Part shown: one piece after another, positions 35,618 through 44,331 of the stretch
How positions within the stretch are numbered: the first letter of the stretch is position 1
Layout: every line of letters begins with the position of its first letter
Origin: Algoriphagus sediminis
GTDB taxonomy: Bacteria; Bacteroidota; Bacteroidia; Cytophagales; Cyclobacteriaceae
Length of the DNA: 64,000 nt
Reading direction: 5' to 3'
Assembly (NCBI RefSeq): GCF_030403435.1
Contig: NZ_JAUEPH010000004.1
Coordinates: 434,001-498,000, forward strand
The notes under the pieces: generated by a model
The model's database searches: none
The model's input: the letters and a program-made list of their open reading frames with translations, nothing else
What the model was told of the DNA's origin: nothing
Position numbers and translations under genes: made by a program

Positions 35618-36475
35618 TTATAGCCTGCCTGGCTGTTTGCCCAGAAATACTCTCAAGGATTCAGTAGCCTCAACCCAACGAATGCGGGCAATAATCATCA
35701 GAAAACTTACTTTTTCACTAAGCGGGTTTTTGAGACTTTTAACGGCAGCCAAGTCCTTATTTCGGAGTCGATATTTGCCCAGGATTTTGATAAAGACTAA
35801 AAGCTTATTGCTATCCTTTGGGATTTTTCCTCCAAATCGTTTGGCTTTGGTTTTCAATTGATTCCATGTTTCCCGGGCTGGATGAAAAACCTTCATTCCT
35901 TCAAAATAGGTAATGGTGAACCCTTTTTGGAGTGCGCGATTGCAAAACTCCGAATCTCCTCCAGTCAATAAACCCTGACGAAACCCACCTATCGACTTTA
36001 TGACCTTCGAATTAACCAAAAGATTCGCGGTCACTCCATAACCTTCTTTCCGCACGTATTCTTCATTTGGAAAGGCAAAAGCCTTTTCAAACTTTCCATA
36101 TTTGCTACGTGAGTAGGAGAACACTTCTACTTTCCCGGCTATAATTTCTTCTTCCCTTTCCTGAATCGCTCGATTAGCTTCTTTTAGCCAGTTTTTATCA
36201 GGAATACAGTCCGAATCTGTAAACAGTAAATACTCCCCCTTTGCATCGATAATAGCCTTGTTTCGAGCTGCATACGATCCAGCCATAGCTTCTGATACTA
36301 CCTTAAGGTCAAAGGAGTAATTATGCTCTCTCAGAATTTTATCCGCAGGATCATTATTTGAGACAATGACTTCAAAATTGAAGTCTTGCTCTGATTGTTG
36401 ATTTATAGAACCTAGGCATTTCTCCAGTCTGGAGGAATCACGAAAAGTTGGAATTATTACTGAAATTAAAACCAA
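35618..36475 (-). CDS. Glycosyltransferase, GT2 family (285 aa)
   Basis: The GT-A fold begins LISVIIPTFRDSSRLEKCL. Nucleotide-binding features are GSYAARNKAI near 95-104 and the metal-binding acidic motif FTDSDCIPD near 115-123. GGFRQGLLTGGDSEFCNRAL near 165-185 is the acceptor/catalytic region. It is clearly a paralogue of the GT2 at 41277: both share GSYAxRN, FTDSDC, GKVEVF, VTANL, GGD-x-E and HPAR. It starts with TTG at 36475. Confidence 0.87.
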   Translation of the reverse strand: MVLISVIIPTFRDSSRLEKCLGSINQQSEQDFNFEVIVSNNDPADKILREHNYSFDLKVVSEAMAGSYAARNKAIIDAKGEYLLFTDSDCIPDKNWLKEANRAIQEREEEIIAGKVEVFSYSRSKYGKFEKAFAFPNEEYVRKEGYGVTANLLVNSKVIKSIGGFRQGLLTGGDSEFCNRALQKGFTITYFEGMKVFHPARETWNQLKTKAKRFGGKIPKDSNKLLVFIKILGKYRLRNKDLAAVKSLKNPLSEKVSFLMIIARIRWVEATESLRVFLGKQPGRL

Positions 36476-36484
36476 ATCAGTCTT

Positions 36485-37237
36485 CTACTTTTTCTTTTTA
36501 AAGTAGGTCTTCAATACCCCAAAAAAGGAATAGTGGAGAAAGTAATAGCTAGCCTGAAAAAAATTCAAGTGTTCGAACTCTCTGTACACCCTCCATTGAT
36601 ATGAGGCAGCCTTAAATTTATTACCGGAGATTGAATCATTTCTCAATCTATATCTGGCCAGAGGCTCTTGGATTCCATAAGCATATGGGATTTCCTTCAG
36701 TATTTTCAGCCACAGAGCGAAGTCCTGTCTTCTGGAAATAATTGGCATGAGCATTTTTCCAAGCTTATCTGTGTCATACATCACAGTCAAACAGCCAATC
36801 GAACAGGTCTTTAATATTTCATTATGAGTCACTTTCTGTGGCACCTTCATTATACCTTTTTCGGAATCTTCTCGGAAAATGTAGTAGCTGGAGTATGTAA
36901 AAGCATAATCGTTTTCCTGCATAAATGCCAGCTGCTTTTCCAGTTTATTGGGTAACCAGAGATCGTCGCTATCCAAAAATGCAATGTATCGACCTTTGGC
37001 AGCCCTTATCCCTCGATTTCTGGTAATTGCGGCGCCTTCATTATAGTCATTTTCAAGAACCCTGATTCTAGGGTCCCTTTGCTCATATTTTTTAAGGATT
37101 TCCACTCCATTATCCGTGGAGTAATCATCGATCAGAATCAACTCCCAATCCTCAAATGTTTGATTCAAAATAGAGTCGATGGTCTCCTCCACATGAGAAA
37201 CTGCATTATGAACAGGTGTAATAATGGAAACCAACAT
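36485..37237 (-). CDS. Glycosyltransferase, GT2 family (250 aa)
   Basis: A short GT-A enzyme with a textbook GT2 start, VSIITPVHNAVSHVEETIDS, then LILIDDYSTDNG, GAAITRNRGIRAAKG near 68-82 and FLDSDDLWLPNKL near 87-99 (the DxD-like motif). The Q-R-x-D-F-A-L-W segment near 170 is typical of the Bacteroidota TuaG/WcaA-like group. Membrane helices are absent. It may add a hexose; the donor is unknown. Confidence 0.87.
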   Translation of the reverse strand: MLVSIITPVHNAVSHVEETIDSILNQTFEDWELILIDDYSTDNGVEILKKYEQRDPRIRVLENDYNEGAAITRNRGIRAAKGRYIAFLDSDDLWLPNKLEKQLAFMQENDYAFTYSSYYIFREDSEKGIMKVPQKVTHNEILKTCSIGCLTVMYDTDKLGKMLMPIISRRQDFALWLKILKEIPYAYGIQEPLARYRLRNDSISGNKFKAASYQWRVYREFEHLNFFQASYYFLHYSFFGVLKTYFKKKK

Positions 37238-37242
37238 AAAAC

Positions 37243-37995
37243 CTAAACGGCCTGAAACCCTTTTCTTATAGCTTTGATTGAAGCCGCCAAAGTTAATTGA
37301 TTTTGGCTTTTCAGGACTTGTTTCATGAGGAAAAGAAATCCCAAAATCATAAAACCAGAATTATGAAACATCCTTTTAATAAGTGCACCTTTACTATAGA
37401 AAAAATTCTCATCCAAAACCTTCCCTGAGCTTTCCAATGGATGAATCACAATATTCTCAGGAACAAAAAAGAGGTTCAGACCTTTGTCCAAGGCATCATT
37501 CAAAATGATTGTTTCTTCCCCACTCTTGAATTTAGCTCCGAGGCCAAAATTTTCATCAAATCTTATTCCATGCTTTTTAAGTGAGTCGAGCCTAAATACC
37601 ATCTCCACCGAAGAAACATTGAAAATACTTTTTCTGGAATGCTTAAATGCTTTTGAGGGATAGGGCTTATAAGGTGCTCCTTCAGGCGTTATTATCTTGA
37701 AGGTGATTCCATCTGCCTCTGGAAAATCATTAAATGCCTTTTTGATTTTCGCCCAAAATCCTTCACAATACTCTAAATCGTCATCGGCAATCATTACAAT
37801 CTCAGCTTCGGCCAAGTCAAGAGCTCGGTTTCGACTTTTGGAAAGACCTTTTTCATCAAAAGACAAGAACCTAAAATCCGGCTCATCTCTCTTGGTCCCG
37901 AATGGGTTTTGTGAAATCACTAATCTATCAAAATTCAAAGAAGCGAATTTCGAAGGGTCGGGATTTGTTGTTGAAATCAATACTTGAAAATCCAC
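37243..37995 (-). CDS. Glycosyltransferase, GT2-like (250 aa)
   Basis: GT-A-like and shorter at the N-terminus than the other GT2 proteins. The core is KGLSKSRNRALDLAEAEIVMIADDDLEY near 48-75, with ADDD as the metal site. The C-terminal half has GLGAKFKSGEETIILNDALDKG, an acceptor-side element with Glu-Glu. The start is GTG at 37995, overlapping the polymerase gene by 19 bases. The N-terminal VLISTTNPD is a divergent version of the usual VSVIIP strand. Confidence 0.8.
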   Translation of the reverse strand: MDFQVLISTTNPDPSKFASLNFDRLVISQNPFGTKRDEPDFRFLSFDEKGLSKSRNRALDLAEAEIVMIADDDLEYCEGFWAKIKKAFNDFPEADGITFKIITPEGAPYKPYPSKAFKHSRKSIFNVSSVEMVFRLDSLKKHGIRFDENFGLGAKFKSGEETIILNDALDKGLNLFFVPENIVIHPLESSGKVLDENFFYSKGALIKRMFHNSGFMILGFLFLMKQVLKSQNQLTLAASIKAIRKGFQAV

Positions 37996-39179
37996 TTATA
38001 CCTTTGATACAGGCTGGCCATAGAAATTGCAGCAATGGACATTAACAGTAAGGTAGCTGGCAATCTGTGTCGCACCGCTCCAAATAAATGAAACTCGAAA
38101 AAAGCTGACATAGCCACATAAATCCCTGCGAAAAGTAACCACATTCCATATTTACTCCACTTTCGGAAGGAAAGAAAAGCTACAAAAAGAATGAACAACA
38201 AGTAAATTCCGTCCGCAAAGTAGGCCAGCTTTGTCCAGAAAGGAATGAACACAACCACAGGAAAGGGACTCAATAAAAATTGAAAAAAGAGGCCTGGAAA
38301 ATCCAAGGCCACCTGAAACCAATTGGTCCAAAAAACCTCTGGATAGGTAACTCCTGATTTGATATACTCTAGTCTTTGGAGGTTACGGAAAAGGCTTAAA
38401 GCTTCAGGGGTTATTTCAATATTAACTATCTTCTGAGCTAGGAAGTTTAAAGAAAAGTAAGCGATAGGTATCAATGCTATAATTAATGCAATCAAAACTC
38501 CCCTCCTAAGTTTTAAGCTAAATAAGTACTTAGCAAAGACCAGAATAAAGAAATAAAGAAGCAGTTGAACTCGAAGAATACCTGCGAGGATCACACCTAG
38601 AATCAAGAAAATATTAATCGCGTTTTTCTTTGTGAGACCATAAAAAAAGAACCCAAGAGCCAAAACAAAATAACTCTCTCTTAGGGGTGTGAAGGAATAC
38701 ACTATAACCGTAGGGGAAAAGACACCCAAAATCAAAAAGAAACGCTGAATCCAGACATCTTTAACCTGGTAAAATCGATTAAATGCTCCTGCCAGCAGAG
38801 TCAATCCAACATGAAAGAAGCAGATGTTGAAGATGAAATAATTGTAAATGGAGTTTAAAGAAAGCTTATAAATGGGAACGGCCAAATACTTATACCCTAT
38901 CCTAACTCCTATGGATTGCTCTTGCGGGGTTTGACCAGTTTCTAAAATTTTGGTAAATAAGTTTGTATCTGGAAAGAAAGGAATCAGTTTAAATTTATAA
39001 TCAATTAAACCCACCAGGAGATAAAAAATGAGCAGTCCGAGAAAGTGAAGATTGATAAACTTATCGTCCTCCAAGAGAATCCTTTTCGCAACAAATACAA
39101 GAAGAAAATAAGCAAGGATTAAATAGAAAGGAATGGTTAAAAAGTCCCAGAACTCTATATTTTCATGATAAAGTTTCAA
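37977..39179 (-). CDS. Wzy-like polysaccharide polymerase, membrane protein (400 aa)
   Basis: About ten transmembrane helices, with a PDTNLFTKILE loop near 72-82 and FTPLRESYFVLAL near 160-172. The latter Pro-Leu-Arg-Glu element is common in the EpsG/Wzy-like group. No enzyme motif beyond this is visible, as is usual for Wzy proteins. Its position among GT2 genes, Wzz and Wzx supports the role of polymerising flipped repeat units in the periplasm. The start is TTG at 39179, overlapping the upstream TGA (TTGA). The protein is unrelated in sequence to the O-antigen ligase-like protein at 13690. Confidence 0.75.
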   Translation of the reverse strand: MKLYHENIEFWDFLTIPFYLILAYFLLVFVAKRILLEDDKFINLHFLGLLIFYLLVGLIDYKFKLIPFFPDTNLFTKILETGQTPQEQSIGVRIGYKYLAVPIYKLSLNSIYNYFIFNICFFHVGLTLLAGAFNRFYQVKDVWIQRFFLILGVFSPTVIVYSFTPLRESYFVLALGFFFYGLTKKNAINIFLILGVILAGILRVQLLLYFFILVFAKYLFSLKLRRGVLIALIIALIPIAYFSLNFLAQKIVNIEITPEALSLFRNLQRLEYIKSGVTYPEVFWTNWFQVALDFPGLFFQFLLSPFPVVVFIPFWTKLAYFADGIYLLFILFVAFLSFRKWSKYGMWLLFAGIYVAMSAFFEFHLFGAVRHRLPATLLLMSIAAISMASLYQRYKWIFKY

Positions 39180-40165
39180 TTTAAATACGATTTGATCTGA
39201 CGATTCCTGTAAATCCTGTATGTACCATAACTCAATACTTTTCTCAACCGCGATGGTCTGTTCATAAATTTTGTGTAAAGGTGCTCTACATACTTCAGCT
39301 CTCTGGAAATTTTACCAGTCTGAGTGTCCTTGATTTCTGCAATAAGTTGTTGAAACGCCTTAGTATCCGATTCTTCAAAAACCTCTTCAAATCTAAAGTA
39401 TAAGTACAGTAATAATCCTTGAAGGTTAATCAAGTCTCCAGCCCTTAGGTTTTCTTTAATCCGGTAAATAAAAAAAAGTCCTTGGTCAAGTAGAAAACGC
39501 CGTTTCTCAACTGACATTTTCTGATGGTATTCAGATCTCCGATAAAAGCTGGAAAGAACATCAGCTTTGTCAAACCCAAGTTTAATCCCAGGTCTGGAAA
39601 GTGCTCGAATATGGAGATCGACATCTTGGAAACGCTGTAATCCAACGTCAAATCCTCCGAGGTCCAAAAAAAACTCTCTCTTCCAAATTGTACTATTAAT
39701 GTTCCAAGGGATGAAGTATTCTAGAAACATTTTTAAATAATCTTTTGAATCCAGATTCTTATTTAAGTTTGGGAAAAACTCTTTGGCAAAAGAAGTATCC
39801 GATTCAAAGGTCCCGGAATTATAAATGACTAAATCCTGACAAGAATAGCCTTTTAATCTATGTTCAAGGCATTCGGCACTTAGTAAATCATCCCCATCAA
39901 GAAATAAGAACAGATCACCCTCACTTTCCTTTGCGCCAAGGTTTCTACAAGAGTTTGCTCCCTTTGGTAGTTCTGGATTTCTTTCTAGGAATTTAAACCG
40001 TTTATTCCGGCAGAATGACCTTGCTATTTCTTTGGATTCATCTTCTGATCCATCATCTACCACTATACATTCCCAATTCTTGTAGGTTTGATTTTGAACA
40101 GAATCGAGTGTTTCAGTCAAAAATTTGGAGTTATTAAAAACGGGAATAATTACAGAAACTTTCAA
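39176..40165 (-). CDS. Glycosyltransferase, GT2 family (329 aa)
   Basis: GT-A domain in residues ~1-230: VSVIIPVFNNSKFLTETLDS, CIVVDDGSEDESKEIA, GANSCRNLGAKESEGD near 69-84 and FLDGDDLLSAECLEHRL near 88-104. The C-terminal ~100 residues are a helical, basic extension (RKVLSYGTYRIYRNRQI) that may help membrane association. It starts with TTG at 40165, one base after the Wzz-type gene. The sugar is unknown. Confidence 0.87.
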   Translation of the reverse strand: MKVSVIIPVFNNSKFLTETLDSVQNQTYKNWECIVVDDGSEDESKEIARSFCRNKRFKFLERNPELPKGANSCRNLGAKESEGDLFLFLDGDDLLSAECLEHRLKGYSCQDLVIYNSGTFESDTSFAKEFFPNLNKNLDSKDYLKMFLEYFIPWNINSTIWKREFFLDLGGFDVGLQRFQDVDLHIRALSRPGIKLGFDKADVLSSFYRRSEYHQKMSVEKRRFLLDQGLFFIYRIKENLRAGDLINLQGLLLYLYFRFEEVFEESDTKAFQQLIAEIKDTQTGKISRELKYVEHLYTKFMNRPSRLRKVLSYGTYRIYRNRQIKSYLN

Positions 40166-40166
40166 C

Positions 40167-41249
40167 TCAATCCTGAGCTTTCAGCAGAAAGTATGCTCTG
40201 AGGTAATAAACAAAAACGGTGATAAGCCCAAACACAAAGCCTAAAGCAAAACAGAAAGCAAGGGTAATGAGCCAACGAGGTGATGAAGGTCTGTTTGGGA
40301 TAAAGGGAGGCTCAATTTCAGTAAATATCGGTTTCTGACTATTTAGCTCTATTCTTGCCCTTTCAAGCTCTTGGGAGATCGTCCTGTACAATTCAAATTT
40401 CAAATTGTAGTCTGAATTCAAATTTTGTTCAATTGCTTTCTGGCTTTCCAAATAGATGCCTTGGTTTCTTTCTCGGAATGAGGTCAAAGTAGCCTGTGCT
40501 TCTTTAAAATTCTCTTCACTTTTTAAGTGCTGCTCTTCTAAATATTCGACTTGACCTTTTTGCTTTTCCTGAAGATACTCAGTGGAATAATCGATCAATA
40601 ATTTCTGAACCAAAAGAGAGAATTGATAAGCCAATTCAGCCTCAGGCATAGTCACTACAATGGTTAAAATTCTGCCTTCAGCTGAATAATTAATTCTTTC
40701 GGCCATTTGATATAAAATCAACAATTCTAATGACTCATATTTTGATTTCACAGCAGGTCTGCTTTCCAACCTTGCCTGATCATCGATGACTGTGGGTTCA
40801 TCAAAGACAGCCATGGGCCTCTTCAGAAACTTGGCGATATAATTTCCCGGCATGGTCTCTACCATATATTTAAAAATGGTCACTGAGTCCTCATAATTTC
40901 TGGACTTAACTTTAGAATTAATCAGATCCTCGAGGTAAGGTTTGCTCTGTAAAATCACTGGATAGAGTGCGGGATCCAGAGTAGAAGTCCCAGTGACTCC
41001 ACCATTTCCAAAACCAGCTACAGCGGCCAAAGAACTTAAGCCTCCAACATCGTTTCCCTCTTGAGTTTCCACTAAGAGTACCGAGGTCGTAGAGTATTCC
41101 TTCGGCGTGGTATAGTAATAGACAATTCCCATAAGGAAAAACAAAGCCATAACAGCAAAGAATAGGAACGCCTTTTTCTTTGCCATGACGTAAAGGTTCA
41201 CAATCGTGAAATTTTCCTCCTTGAGAATTTTTTCTGTTTGTTTATCCAT
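40167..41249 (-). CDS. Wzz-type chain-length determinant protein without kinase domain (360 aa)
   Basis: The typical Wzz topology has an N-terminal helix at ~29-48 (AFLFFAVMALFFLMGIVYYY) and a C-terminal helix at ~329-350 with a short cytoplasmic tail. The periplasmic part has a coiled-coil stretch near 225-265 (QEKQKGQVEYLEEQHLKSEE) and the PxxPxxP-like NRPSSPRW before the second helix. It sets the length of the polymer made by the nearby Wzy. No Walker motifs follow, unlike the kinase form at 29232, so it fits a Wzx/Wzy pathway with a different exporter. Confidence 0.85.
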   Translation of the reverse strand: MDKQTEKILKEENFTIVNLYVMAKKKAFLFFAVMALFFLMGIVYYYTTPKEYSTTSVLLVETQEGNDVGGLSSLAAVAGFGNGGVTGTSTLDPALYPVILQSKPYLEDLINSKVKSRNYEDSVTIFKYMVETMPGNYIAKFLKRPMAVFDEPTVIDDQARLESRPAVKSKYESLELLILYQMAERINYSAEGRILTIVVTMPEAELAYQFSLLVQKLLIDYSTEYLQEKQKGQVEYLEEQHLKSEENFKEAQATLTSFRERNQGIYLESQKAIEQNLNSDYNLKFELYRTISQELERARIELNSQKPIFTEIEPPFIPNRPSSPRWLITLAFCFALGFVFGLITVFVYYLRAYFLLKAQD

Positions 41250-41276
41250 CTTATAAATAGCTAGGCCAAATTTTAA

Positions 41277-42140
41277 CTATTGTCTTTCAGCTTTTTTTAG
41301 CCCAAACTGAATCTTCAGGATTTCTAAAATCCCTTGAATTTCAATAAACCAAGTAGCAAAAAAAAGTTCGAATCTTCGTTTTGAGTTGAAATTCTTATAG
41401 TTCAAAATAGAAATTCTCGGTCTGCCCATAACCAGAATATACTTTAGTTTTTCCAAAAAATTATAGTCTTGATATTCTCTGAAATAAAATCCTCCTGAAG
41501 TTCTCTTCCTTTTTTTAGCGATTTCAGAAATACTTAATCGTGCAGGATGTGCTACTACTACCTCTTCTCCATATTCAAGCTTAAAACCTGAGCTCACCGC
41601 TCTTCTCGTCCATTCAAAATCCCCTCCTGAGAGGAGTTGTTCTTTGAAAGGACCAGCAGTTTCGAAAACCTTTTTCTTAACAAATAAATTAGCTGTTACG
41701 CTCTGTGACTTTTCAAGAATATTCTTTTTTTGATTAAAGGCGAAGGTTCTTTCAAAATCATAGGCTAGCTCAGTTCCATCTTGTTCTTTAAAAACTTCGA
41801 CTTTGCCACCAATCAGGTCTGCCCCCTTTACAAAAATCTCCTTAGCTTTTTCTAGCCAATCCTCAGAAGGCAAGCAGTCAGAGTCCGTAAAGGCCAAGTA
41901 TTCACCATTTGCCATACTTGCACCAAGGTTTCTGCAGGCATAAGACCCAGGAGTCGGTTGGTTAAAAACTTGTGTATTTGCCGAAAGCTTCAAAGAAACT
42001 GGAATGGGAGTATCTAGTGAATTATTAATTATAAGTATCTCAAAATTAGACTCTTCTATATTCTGAGATTGCAAGTGGCTATAGCACTTTTTAAAGACTT
42101 CCCAATTCTTATAAACTGGAACAATGACAGAAAATGTCAT
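41277..42140 (-). CDS. Glycosyltransferase, GT2 family (287 aa)
   Basis: GT-A fold: FSVIVPVYKNWEVFKKCY, ILIINNSLD, PGSYACRNLGAS near 84-95 and FTDSDCLPSEDWLEKA near 104-119. LLSGGDFEWTRRAVSSG near 169-185 is the catalytic region. It is a paralogue of 35618-36475. I take the ATG at 42140, which overlaps the upstream TGA by one base (TGATG); the TTG just before it gives one extra Met. Confidence 0.87.
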   Translation of the reverse strand: MTFSVIVPVYKNWEVFKKCYSHLQSQNIEESNFEILIINNSLDTPIPVSLKLSANTQVFNQPTPGSYACRNLGASMANGEYLAFTDSDCLPSEDWLEKAKEIFVKGADLIGGKVEVFKEQDGTELAYDFERTFAFNQKKNILEKSQSVTANLFVKKKVFETAGPFKEQLLSGGDFEWTRRAVSSGFKLEYGEEVVVAHPARLSISEIAKKRKRTSGGFYFREYQDYNFLEKLKYILVMGRPRISILNYKNFNSKRRFELFFATWFIEIQGILEILKIQFGLKKAERQ

Positions 42141-43273
42141 CAAGACTGGATTTCATCCAGAACTCGGCCCCACATGTCTACTGATTTTTTCTTCTGAATG
42201 GCAGCGTTTTTTTGGAGACTATTTTTAACCGTTTCTCTAGATTCAGCATCCAAAATGATCGCAAGCTTTTCATTCAAATAATCGCTGTCGTTTTTCACTT
42301 CGCAAAGAGCATTAGAGTATTCATAATCAGCCAAAAGCTCTTGGTATTTATGACTCCAACCAGTTGAAAGACAAGGAACCGATTGACATAGGGCACTTAC
42401 TAAACCATGAAACCTACTGGTAATTACTGCTTTAGAATTCCCAATAATCCCTTTTACCTTTAATGGATTCTGCTGCATTAGAACCTCAATAGGGTTCTTC
42501 AAAACACTATTTATTGCTTCCGCAATTTGAGCATCATGTGCACTTTCATGAATCAGAAAAAAAGGTATCTCTCCTTTATCCTGCAGCAATTCGATGGTTT
42601 TTCTTAAGTAATCGAGATACATTTTCTCAGCATCCTCTTCTCCAGTTTCGGTCATTTTTTGATTAGGAATAATTCCAATCTTCTTTGAAAAATCCTTTTC
42701 GGGAGAAATCCCAGAAACTAGATTAGTGAAATCCGGAGCCTCATGAATGGAAGCATAGTTTCCTAATCCCATCAAATGAGATTTAGAGACTGAATCTCTA
42801 GCAAAAACTAAGTCGGATTCCTCAAGAATAACCTTCATTTTTTGCTTTAGGTCTTCATCTGAAAAAGGACCAAAAGCCTGAGGAAGTAGGATAACTTTTT
42901 TTCCTTCTTTTTTCCAAGATTTAATATGATCAGCAGTGCGTTGGCCTGCTTTTTTTGCACCCCATTTGTCGCCATATGCGAAACCTGAAGCATCTAGTAT
43001 CACATCAACCTTCTTTTGTTTAGCCAGACCTTTCCTTTTCAGAACTCTGGAAGGAATAGCATCAAAAACAGAGGTTAAGTTGACTCCTTTCTTTATGAAA
43101 TTCGCTTTCCGAAGAATATGGTTTTCCTTCAATTTTTCCACAGGAACCCTTGAGTTTGCTTCCATCACAAATTCAACATGCTCAATCGAATCAGACAATT
43201 TCTCAGTAATGGCATGGAGCATTAATTCTGCCCCCTTGTTAACAAACTCTACTCCACGAAGCTCTATTAGCAT
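42140..43273 (-). CDS. Polysaccharide pyruvyl transferase family protein (377 aa)
   Basis: Adds a pyruvate ketal from phosphoenolpyruvate to a sugar, making the polymer more acidic. Family features are the N-terminal GVEFVNKGAELMLHAI near 7-22, the LPQAFGPFSDEDLKQKM segment near 150-166, VFARDSVSKSHL near 178-189 and the C-terminal ITSRFHGLVSALCQSVPCLSTGWSHKY near 288-314 with the conserved Arg-Phe-His. The fold is GT-B-like. It lies beside a nitroreductase-family gene, a pairing often seen in Bacteroidota capsule loci. Confidence 0.88.
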   Translation of the reverse strand: MLIELRGVEFVNKGAELMLHAITEKLSDSIEHVEFVMEANSRVPVEKLKENHILRKANFIKKGVNLTSVFDAIPSRVLKRKGLAKQKKVDVILDASGFAYGDKWGAKKAGQRTADHIKSWKKEGKKVILLPQAFGPFSDEDLKQKMKVILEESDLVFARDSVSKSHLMGLGNYASIHEAPDFTNLVSGISPEKDFSKKIGIIPNQKMTETGEEDAEKMYLDYLRKTIELLQDKGEIPFFLIHESAHDAQIAEAINSVLKNPIEVLMQQNPLKVKGIIGNSKAVITSRFHGLVSALCQSVPCLSTGWSHKYQELLADYEYSNALCEVKNDSDYLNEKLAIILDAESRETVKNSLQKNAAIQKKKSVDMWGRVLDEIQS

Positions 43274-44331
43274 CAGTTATAAACTCTAATTTTTTCTAAA
43301 GATCTCTTTTCAGAATAAGGCACCTTACCTTCAGGATCCGGATAACCCACACCTATACACATCACCGGGCGATCATATTTCTTTAGGCCTAAGAACTCAG
43401 ACATTTTCACCTCTCTATCTTCTATATCAGGCCAGTTTATTGGACAGCTTGAAAGTCCCAATGTTTCTAATGCCAGCATTAAAGACATGTTCGCGAGAGA
43501 AGCATCTATATAAATTAAATGCCTGTCTCGTTCATCGAAATACGCGTCCAAATGTCCTACCACCACAATAAAGGTTTGGATGGAATGTGCATACCCCTTG
43601 GTTCCCATAGGTAGGTTTACTGCCTCTGAGACCAGCTTTGGGTCATCTAAAACCCTGTAAGTGAAGGGTTGTCTGTTACAGGCGCTTGGGGCTTGGATCG
43701 CAGCGGTGATTGCTTTGTCAATTAATTCTCTGGGAACTGGTTTTTCCAGAAACCATCTCACAGATCTTCTCTGCCGGTTTAACTTATAGAATTCTTCAAA
43801 TGAAATATCCGAAAAGCTTTCCCAATCTCTTTGGTAAGGAGTAGAAGATGCTGATGGTTTCTCGTCCGATTGAAGTTTTTTTCTAAAAGCCAGATAACGG
43901 TCTTTTTCTTTATCAATTACCGGGTGTGATTCTACCACTGAAAAATATTCGTCCAAAACGTCGGAGAACCACTTAGTCTGTTTGGAATCGGCAAGGACTA
44001 AATCACTGCTCATCACACCGATGTAACTGTTATTGGTTTCAGTGATGTAGTTGGTAGCGAAAACGGGTTTTCTAGGCCGCATGATAAGCCCCTTCTCAAG
44101 TCTGTGAGTGTTTCTCACTAACATGAAGTAATTGGCATGCTCATCCTTAGAGTTTCTCAGGTGATCAACTTTACCTGCTAAAACACTTTTGAGCTCCCGT
44201 CTAAAACCAGGGTTAAAAACCGTGTAATAAACCCCTGCAAGAAAACCCGATTTGTAAAACCAAAACGGCATCTTCTTTTTGACCAGTTTATCCCACTCCG
44301 AATTTATTCTTCGAAAGATCTTGCCGATCAT
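43273..44331 (-). CDS. Nitroreductase-family protein with a long N-terminal extension (352 aa)
   Basis: The C-terminal ~165 residues form a flavin-binding nitroreductase domain: RQRRSVRWFLEKPVPRELI near 188-206, AIQAPSACNRQPFTYRV near 212-228, and LGLSSCPINWPD near 293-304. The N-terminal ~185 residues are not part of the usual domain. They include the conserved element NTHRLEKGLIMRPR near 73-86, known from capsule-locus relatives. The likely cofactor is FMN and the substrate is unknown. It overlaps both Wzx and the pyruvyl transferase, so it is probably a tailoring enzyme of the same glycan. In other loci a FrhB-like protein completes this set; none is seen here. Confidence 0.85.
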   Translation of the reverse strand: MIGKIFRRINSEWDKLVKKKMPFWFYKSGFLAGVYYTVFNPGFRRELKSVLAGKVDHLRNSKDEHANYFMLVRNTHRLEKGLIMRPRKPVFATNYITETNNSYIGVMSSDLVLADSKQTKWFSDVLDEYFSVVESHPVIDKEKDRYLAFRKKLQSDEKPSASSTPYQRDWESFSDISFEEFYKLNRQRRSVRWFLEKPVPRELIDKAITAAIQAPSACNRQPFTYRVLDDPKLVSEAVNLPMGTKGYAHSIQTFIVVVGHLDAYFDERDRHLIYIDASLANMSLMLALETLGLSSCPINWPDIEDREVKMSEFLGLKKYDRPVMCIGVGYPDPEGKVPYSEKRSLEKIRVYN

